From Neobacillus driksii (GTDB lineage: Bacteria; Bacillota; Bacilli; Bacillales; Cytobacillaceae): a stretch of 64,000 nucleotides of DNA. The notes beneath the pieces are model-generated. The model saw only the letters and a list, made by a program, of their open reading frames with translations. It did no database searches and was not told the origin of the DNA. The DNA is taken from assembly GCF_013409995.1 (NCBI RefSeq), contig NZ_JACCBX010000016.1, forward strand, positions 62,001 through 126,000, given 5' to 3'. A program made the position numbers and the translations under genes. Below, in pieces: positions 58,871 through 64,000 of the stretch (positions within the stretch are counted from its first letter, which is position 1; each line of letters begins with the position of its first letter).

Positions 58871-60874
58871 TTATTTATTTAATTCTACCAAGAGCTTCTC
58901 CTCGTCCCACACTTCAATTCCCAGTTCCTCGGCCTTGGTAAGCTTCGAACCAGCATCTTCACCAGCAATAACAAGATGTGTTTTTTTGCTGACACTTCCA
59001 GATACATTTCCTCCAAGGGCTTCAATCTTCTCCTTGGCTTCATTTCTAGAGAGTTGTTCCAGTTTCCCAGTCAGAACAACTGTCTTCCCTGCAAAGATAC
59101 TGTTAGATTCTTCTACAGAAACTGGTTTTGCCCCTTTATATGCCATATTAACTCCTGCAGAAGCAAGTTCCTTTATCAGTTCCATGGCCTCTTCTTGGTC
59201 GAAAAATGCCACAATAGAATCTGCCATTTTATCGCCAATTTCATTGATCGCAATCAGGTCTTCTTTTGTTGCAGCAGCCAGTTTGTCCATCGTATCAAAG
59301 CTTTGCGCAAGTGTTTTTGCAGCTTTTGCACCAACATGGCGTATACCGAGACCAAATAATAGCTTTTCTAATGAATTAGTTTTAGATGATTCAATTGCTT
59401 TTAACAGATTTGTAACTGATTTTTCACCCATTCTTTCTAAGGCTATTAACTGTTCATAGGTTAGTTTATAAATATCAGCAACATCCGAGATTAATTTTTC
59501 CGCAAAAAGCTGGCTGATTACTTTTTCCCCTAGACCCTCAATATTCATCGCATCACGAGATACAAAATGAATCAAACCTTCACGGATTTGCGCCGGGCAT
59601 TTAGGATTAATACAACGTAACGCCACTTCCCCTTCAAGTCGGACAAGTTCGCTTTCGCACTCCGGACAATGTGTAGGCATTTGGAAATCACGTTCATCCC
59701 CAGTACGTTGTTCTGCCAATACATTGACCACTTCTGGAATGATGTCTCCAGCTTTTTTAACCACGACTTGATCGCCAATCTTAATATCCTTTTCGCGAAT
59801 TAAGTCTTCATTATGCAAAGAGGCACGTCCAACGGTGGTACCAGCTACCTTCACCGGCTTAAGTATCGCCGTCGGTGTAACAACACCGGTCCTGCCAACA
59901 CTTAATTCAATATCTAATAGAGTTGTCACGACTTCTTCGGCAGGGAATTTATAGGCAATCGCCCAGCGTGGACTTTTCGCCGTTGTTCCAAGTTTACCTT
60001 GGTGCTCGTAGGAATCTACCTTAATAACAATGCCATCTATTTCATATGGTAAATGCGGGCGCTTATCGACCCAGCTACTAACATACTCGATTACCTCGTT
60101 TATTGTCGGGCACTTTCGACGCTCTTTATTTGTTTTAAAACCAAGATGGTCTAGGTAATCCAGCCCTTCACTATGGGATGCTGCATTTATATCGCCGCCG
60201 CCGATTCCATATAGAAAAACATCAAGATTCCTTGTTGCAGCAATTTTCGGATCCAGCTGTCTTAATGACCCAGCAGCTGCATTTCTTGGATTTGCAGCCA
60301 GCTCTTCACCTCGTTCTTCCTTTGCTTTATTTAATGCTTCAAAGGAACGCTTCGGCATATAAGCTTCACCGCGAACTTCTAATGTTGCATTTTCACGTAA
60401 GCGGAGAGGGATGGATTTAATGGTTTTTAAATTTGCTGTAATATCCTCACCAATGGTTCCGTCTCCTCTTGTTGCTCCTTGAATAAACAAGCCATTTTCA
60501 TAGCGCAAAGAGACAGCGAGACCATCAATCTTTAATTCACAAACATAGGAGACATCATCACCGACGGCCTGACGAACACGTCGGTCAAAATCTTTTAAAT
60601 CCTGTTCGTTAAAGGCATTACCCAAGCTTAGCATTGGTGTTCGGTGCTCTACTTTTTCAAATAAGTCCAGCACATCGCCGCCAACACGCACAGATGGTGA
60701 ATCTAGCGTTTTTAATTCTGGGAATTTTGCCTCTATCTCTAACAGTTCCTGCATTAAACGATCATATTCTGCATCAGGTACGGAAGGTTGATCAAGCACG
60801 TAATATTCGTAGCCATATTGATTTAATAGGCTTCTTAGTTCATTGATTTTCAGTTCCGCTGTTTGAAGGTCCAT
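58871..60874 (-). CDS. ligA: NAD-dependent DNA ligase LigA
   Basis: A 667-residue DNA ligase. The Ia domain is followed by the adenylation active site CELKIDGLAVSLRYENG with the catalytic Lys, the OB-fold (SVGRTGVVTPTAIL), a four-cysteine zinc finger (CPECESELV ... CINPKCP), the helix-hairpin-helix repeats (about 430-560) and a C-terminal BRCT domain (IFAGKTVVLTGKLEQLSRNE). It seals nicks in replication and repair. It follows pcrA by about 105 bases; a GCCCC/GGGGC hairpin stands in that gap. Confidence 0.96.
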   Translation of the reverse strand: MDLQTAELKINELRSLLNQYGYEYYVLDQPSVPDAEYDRLMQELLEIEAKFPELKTLDSPSVRVGGDVLDLFEKVEHRTPMLSLGNAFNEQDLKDFDRRVRQAVGDDVSYVCELKIDGLAVSLRYENGLFIQGATRGDGTIGEDITANLKTIKSIPLRLRENATLEVRGEAYMPKRSFEALNKAKEERGEELAANPRNAAAGSLRQLDPKIAATRNLDVFLYGIGGGDINAASHSEGLDYLDHLGFKTNKERRKCPTINEVIEYVSSWVDKRPHLPYEIDGIVIKVDSYEHQGKLGTTAKSPRWAIAYKFPAEEVVTTLLDIELSVGRTGVVTPTAILKPVKVAGTTVGRASLHNEDLIREKDIKIGDQVVVKKAGDIIPEVVNVLAEQRTGDERDFQMPTHCPECESELVRLEGEVALRCINPKCPAQIREGLIHFVSRDAMNIEGLGEKVISQLFAEKLISDVADIYKLTYEQLIALERMGEKSVTNLLKAIESSKTNSLEKLLFGLGIRHVGAKAAKTLAQSFDTMDKLAAATKEDLIAINEIGDKMADSIVAFFDQEEAMELIKELASAGVNMAYKGAKPVSVEESNSIFAGKTVVLTGKLEQLSRNEAKEKIEALGGNVSGSVSKKTHLVIAGEDAGSKLTKAEELGIEVWDEEKLLVELNK

Positions 60875-60979
60875 ATATCCAGCCCTTTCATTGTAAAATA
60901 ATACGAGAATAGCCCCATAACAGGGGCAATTCTTTTTTTGTCTAGCAGAGCTTCAACGCCTAGGAGCTTGCGCTTTTCT

Positions 60980-63277
60980 TTATACTTTTTTGGTTATAGG
61001 AGCAAATTTAGCCAGCAGGCGTTTAATTCCGGTCGGGCTTGGGAAGGCAATGTCGAGCTCTGTTCCTTCGCCTTCTCCTTTCACACTTACTACTGTTCCA
61101 ATTCCCCATTTACCATGTTCAGCTTTATCGCCGACTTTCCAGCCGACAGTATCCCCGCCAGTAGAAGCGGCTATAGGTCTCATAACTGGTTTTCTAGTAA
61201 CTGGTGTACCGAAGGATGTTCCGTTTGTACCAGATGTGCTTCGTCCAAAAGAGGTTCCAGTTGATCCAGAGGCGCTTCGTCCAAACGATGTTCCACCTCT
61301 TGATCCAAACGTAGTATTCCTACGTTCCTCTTTTTCTACGCCTTCTAAGAGTTCCTCAGGAATTTCACGGATAAACCGGGATGCTGGGTTCATGCTTGTG
61401 CGCCCGAACAAAGTTCTCATCTGCGCATTTGTCAGGAATAAGGTCTGCTCCGCTCGAGTAATTCCTACGTATGCTAAGCGGCGTTCTTCCTCCATCTCAG
61501 CTTCTTCCATTAATGAACGGCTGTGAGGGAATACCCCTTCTTCCAATCCAATTAAAAAGACAACTGGAAATTCTAATCCTTTTGCAGAGTGCAAAGTCAT
61601 AAGAGTAATGGAGTCTGTTTTTTCACCGTCTTCATCCAAAGAATCGATATCAGCAACTAATGCCAAATCAGTTAAAAAAGCTACTAAGCTCTTATCTTCA
61701 TTCACTTCTTCAAAATTCTTCGTTACAGATAATAATTCGTCTAAGTTCTCTAATCTGCTCTGGGCTTCAATTGATTTCTCTGCCTTCAGCATTTCACGAT
61801 AACCAGACTTATCTAAGATATCCTCAACCAGTTCCGTTACAGATAGAAACTCTTGCATTTGCGTATAGTTTTTAATTAAATCTCTAAATTCCCTGGCACC
61901 CTTGGTGATTTTCGGACTTAATCCTAGCAACTCAACAGAATCCAGCGCTTCAAAAATAGATATATCGTGCATTGCCGCAAAGTTCGCCATTTTATCTACT
62001 GAGCTAGATCCGATTCCACGTTTTGGCACGTTAATAATTCGCTGTAGACTAATATCATCATCATTATTAGCAATGAGCCTTAAATAAGCAAGCATGTCCC
62101 TGATTTCTTTTCTGTCATAGAACTTGGTACCGCCGACAATGCTGTATTCAATATTTGATTTTAACAGCACTTCCTCCATTACACGGGACTGAGCGTTAGT
62201 CCGGTAAAGGATCGCAACGTCCGAAAGTTTGTACTTGCCTTCGCGTGTTAATTCTTTAATTTTACCCGTAACGAACTGTGCTTCTCCTTGCTCACTGTCT
62301 GCACGATAGTAAACGAGTTTATTACCTTCTGGATTTTCGGTCCAAAGATTCTTAGCTTTTCGGGTTACATTATTTTCGATAACCTTATTCGCTGCTAGAA
62401 GAATCCTTTTTGTAGAACGATAGTTTTGCTCAAGTAAAATGACTTTTGCATCCGGATAATCTTTTTCAAAAGAAAGGATGTTAGCAATATCCGCTCCACG
62501 CCAGCGATAAATCGACTGGTCAGAATCCCCGACTACGCATAGGTTCTTAAAACGGTTTGCAAGAAACTTGACTAGCATATACTGTGCTCTGTTTGTATCC
62601 TGATACTCATCGACGTGAATGTATTGAAACTTTCGCTGATAATATTCAAGCACCTCTGGTACACGCTGGAACAATTGGATTGTCATCATAATTAAGTCAT
62701 CAAAGTCGAGTGCTTGATTTTTTCGCAATCGTTTTTGATATTCAGTATATACATCGCTGACAGTTTGTTCGAAATAGCCTCCAGCCGTTTTTGCATATTC
62801 TTCCGGGTCAATTAACTCATTTTTTGCCGAGCTGATCGCGCCTAAAATCGCACGTGGATCATATTTTTTAGGATCAAGGTTCTTATCCTTGAGGATTCCT
62901 TTTACCACAGATTGCTGGTCGCCTGTATCCAAAATCGTAAAGTTACGGTTAAAGCCCATTCTGTCGATGTCTCTGCGCAGTATTCTCACACACATCGAGT
63001 GAAACGTGGAAATCCAAATTTCCTCGGCAGCTCCGCCCATCATTTTTCCGATACGTTCTCTCATTTCGCGGGCAGCTTTATTTGTAAAGGTAATCGCTAA
63101 AATGTTATAAGGATTTACGCGTTTTTCCACAATTAAATAAGCAATACGATGCGTTAGTACTCTCGTTTTACCACTACCTGCACCAGCCATAAGTAAAAGC
63201 GGGCCGTCCGTTGCTTTTACTGCATTTTGTTGTTCTGGGTTTAAGCCATTTAAAAGCTTTTCCGATAAGTATTGCAA
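60980..63277 (-). CDS. pcrA: ATP-dependent DNA helicase PcrA
   Basis: A superfamily 1A helicase (UvrD/Rep type) of about 765 residues. Motifs in order: MAGAGSGKTRVLTHRIAYLI (Walker A), ITFTNKAAREMRER, VDEYQDTNRAQY (Walker B), GDSDQSIYRWRGA, EQNYRSTKRIL, LMTLHSAKGLEFPVVFL and VGITRAEQTLFLT. The C-terminal linker has repeated GTSFGRS units before a KOW-like GWKVGDKAEHGKWGIGTVV end that binds RNA polymerase. The start is probably TTG 63277, preceded by GGTGGTGA and aligning with the family start; ATG codons at 63301 and 63292 lack a site. Confidence 0.94.
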   Translation of the reverse strand: MQYLSEKLLNGLNPEQQNAVKATDGPLLLMAGAGSGKTRVLTHRIAYLIVEKRVNPYNILAITFTNKAAREMRERIGKMMGGAAEEIWISTFHSMCVRILRRDIDRMGFNRNFTILDTGDQQSVVKGILKDKNLDPKKYDPRAILGAISSAKNELIDPEEYAKTAGGYFEQTVSDVYTEYQKRLRKNQALDFDDLIMMTIQLFQRVPEVLEYYQRKFQYIHVDEYQDTNRAQYMLVKFLANRFKNLCVVGDSDQSIYRWRGADIANILSFEKDYPDAKVILLEQNYRSTKRILLAANKVIENNVTRKAKNLWTENPEGNKLVYYRADSEQGEAQFVTGKIKELTREGKYKLSDVAILYRTNAQSRVMEEVLLKSNIEYSIVGGTKFYDRKEIRDMLAYLRLIANNDDDISLQRIINVPKRGIGSSSVDKMANFAAMHDISIFEALDSVELLGLSPKITKGAREFRDLIKNYTQMQEFLSVTELVEDILDKSGYREMLKAEKSIEAQSRLENLDELLSVTKNFEEVNEDKSLVAFLTDLALVADIDSLDEDGEKTDSITLMTLHSAKGLEFPVVFLIGLEEGVFPHSRSLMEEAEMEEERRLAYVGITRAEQTLFLTNAQMRTLFGRTSMNPASRFIREIPEELLEGVEKEERRNTTFGSRGGTSFGRSASGSTGTSFGRSTSGTNGTSFGTPVTRKPVMRPIAASTGGDTVGWKVGDKAEHGKWGIGTVVSVKGEGEGTELDIAFPSPTGIKRLLAKFAPITKKV

Positions 63278-63342
63278 TTCCTTCACCACCATACCAAACA
63301 TTTGTTCTTATTTTAACTCTTTCTATCCATTTAAGCAAATTT

Positions 63343-64000
63343 TCACCGAACACTTTTTACTGTTGCTAAAGCTTGTTCGATATCATCATAAATGGCGTTT
63401 CCAACCACAATGACATCCGCATGCTCAGCCATTTCGGCTGCTTGTTGAAGCGTTGAAATTCCCCCTCCATAAAACAGAACCGTTTCCTCAAGGGTTTTCT
63501 TCACTTCAGCTACCACTTCTACATCTCCATATCTACCGCTATATTCAAGATAAAAGATTGGTAAATGAAACATTTTCTCTGCCATCATCGCATACGCCTT
63601 TACTTCTTCTGTTGAAGCATGTGCATTGGCAGACGTCAATTTTGCGGCTTTGCAATCTTCGTTCAAAATGCAGTAGCCTTCCATGACAATTTCTTCCCAA
63701 TCCATAATTTCACCAAATTCATTAACTGCCTGATGGTGCAGTCCAGTGATCCACTTTGTATCATTGCTATTTAAAATTGTCGGAATAAAATAAAGGTCAA
63801 ATCCAGGGGTAACTACATCAATACTTGAAACTTCGAGGACACAAGGAACGGTGTAGCGGCGAATTCGCGCCATTAGATCAAGGACTTTTTCCAGGGTTAC
63901 CCCATCTGTACCTCCAACCATTACCGCGTCTGTTCCAGATTCGCATATTCTTTCTAACTGTTCATCACTTATCTCTTTATTTGGATCGAGTTTAAACACA
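63343..64000 (-). CDS. pcrB: Heptaprenylglyceryl phosphate synthase PcrB (partial)
   Basis: A TIM-barrel prenyltransferase that joins a heptaprenyl group to sn-glycerol-1-phosphate. FKLDPNKEISDEQLERICES at the left end of the frame, GTDAVMVGGTDGVT, PGFDLYFIPTILNS, FYLEYSGRYGDVE and LFYGGGISTLQQAAEMAEHAD match the family to the C terminus. About the first ten residues lie beyond the window, so the first visible codon is not the start. It is the first visible gene of pcrB-pcrA-ligA-camS. Confidence 0.93.
   Translation of the reverse strand, partial: VFKLDPNKEISDEQLERICESGTDAVMVGGTDGVTLEKVLDLMARIRRYTVPCVLEVSSIDVVTPGFDLYFIPTILNSNDTKWITGLHHQAVNEFGEIMDWEEIVMEGYCILNEDCKAAKLTSANAHASTEEVKAYAMMAEKMFHLPIFYLEYSGRYGDVEVVAEVKKTLEETVLFYGGGISTLQQAAEMAEHADVIVVGNAIYDDIEQALATVKSVR

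Noticed and set aside
60912..60930. Terminator between pcrA and ligA
   Set aside because: The GCCCC/GGGGC hairpin has its T run on the plus-strand side, opposite to the operon, so it is unlikely to stop pcrA-ligA transcription.
1..64000. tRNA or rRNA genes
   Set aside because: No cloverleaf with a TTCRA arm and no rRNA-like conserved blocks were recognised by reading; a tRNAscan search would settle this.

Overview
The window is a stretch of chromosome from a low-GC Gram-positive bacterium of the family Bacillaceae. Evidence: strong AGGAGG ribosome binding sites, sigma-A style promoters, intrinsic terminators after most operons, and gene order matching the Bacillus subtilis yer/yef region (pcrB-pcrA-ligA-camS ... 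putP ... gatCAB ... dgkB ... rlmCD). The genus cannot be fixed from the sequence alone.

Positions 1 to about 19,930 form an AT-rich accessory island built largely from genome-defence and mobile-element genes. It abuts the 3' end of rlmCD. From the left it holds: three 32-bp-phased iteron-like repeats beside a two-winged-helix, replication-initiator-like gene; a roughly 0.85-1 kb stretch of densely packed hairpins that reads as a large structured RNA directly upstream of an unrecognised 218-residue basic protein; a NurA-HerA nuclease/translocase pair; a rearranged DpnII (GATC) restriction-modification system with an extra PD-(D/E)XK nuclease nearby; an AIPR-HNH operon; two homologous proteins of about 163 residues flanking the restriction cluster; a DGQHR protein with a membrane-anchored coiled-coil partner; and two large serine recombinases, the first preceded by an overlapping 49-residue ORF. 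The most likely undescribed system is the structured RNA with its downstream protein (1976-3650).

From about 19,965 to 64,000 the window is mostly core chromosome: 23S rRNA methylation (rlmCD), NAD salvage (pncB, with a decayed nicotinamidase upstream), a secreted GH2 glycosidase under apparent CcpA control, dgkB, an ECF sigma/anti-sigma operon joined by ATGA overlaps, plsY, putP, gatCAB, glyoxylate shunt (aceB-aceA), a siroheme plus nitrite reductase operon (nirB-nirD-cobA/hemD-sirC) with two FNR boxes, a GC-richer ABC exporter that looks acquired, pruA/rocA, a TPP riboswitch with thiC, and camS-ligA-pcrA-pcrB (pcrB runs off the right edge).

The core intergenic spaces carry several unrelated tandem repeats: a 52-bp hairpin array (30.8-31.15 kb), a 20-bp minisatellite of about 31 units (40.27-40.89 kb), a 51-54-bp GC-rich repeat (44.1 kb), a 21-bp repeat (50.8 kb) and a duplicated 100-bp element with palindromic ends (35.1-35.44 kb). 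Several starts were moved to the codon that fits the ribosome binding site, and two genes seem to start at ATA or ATT.
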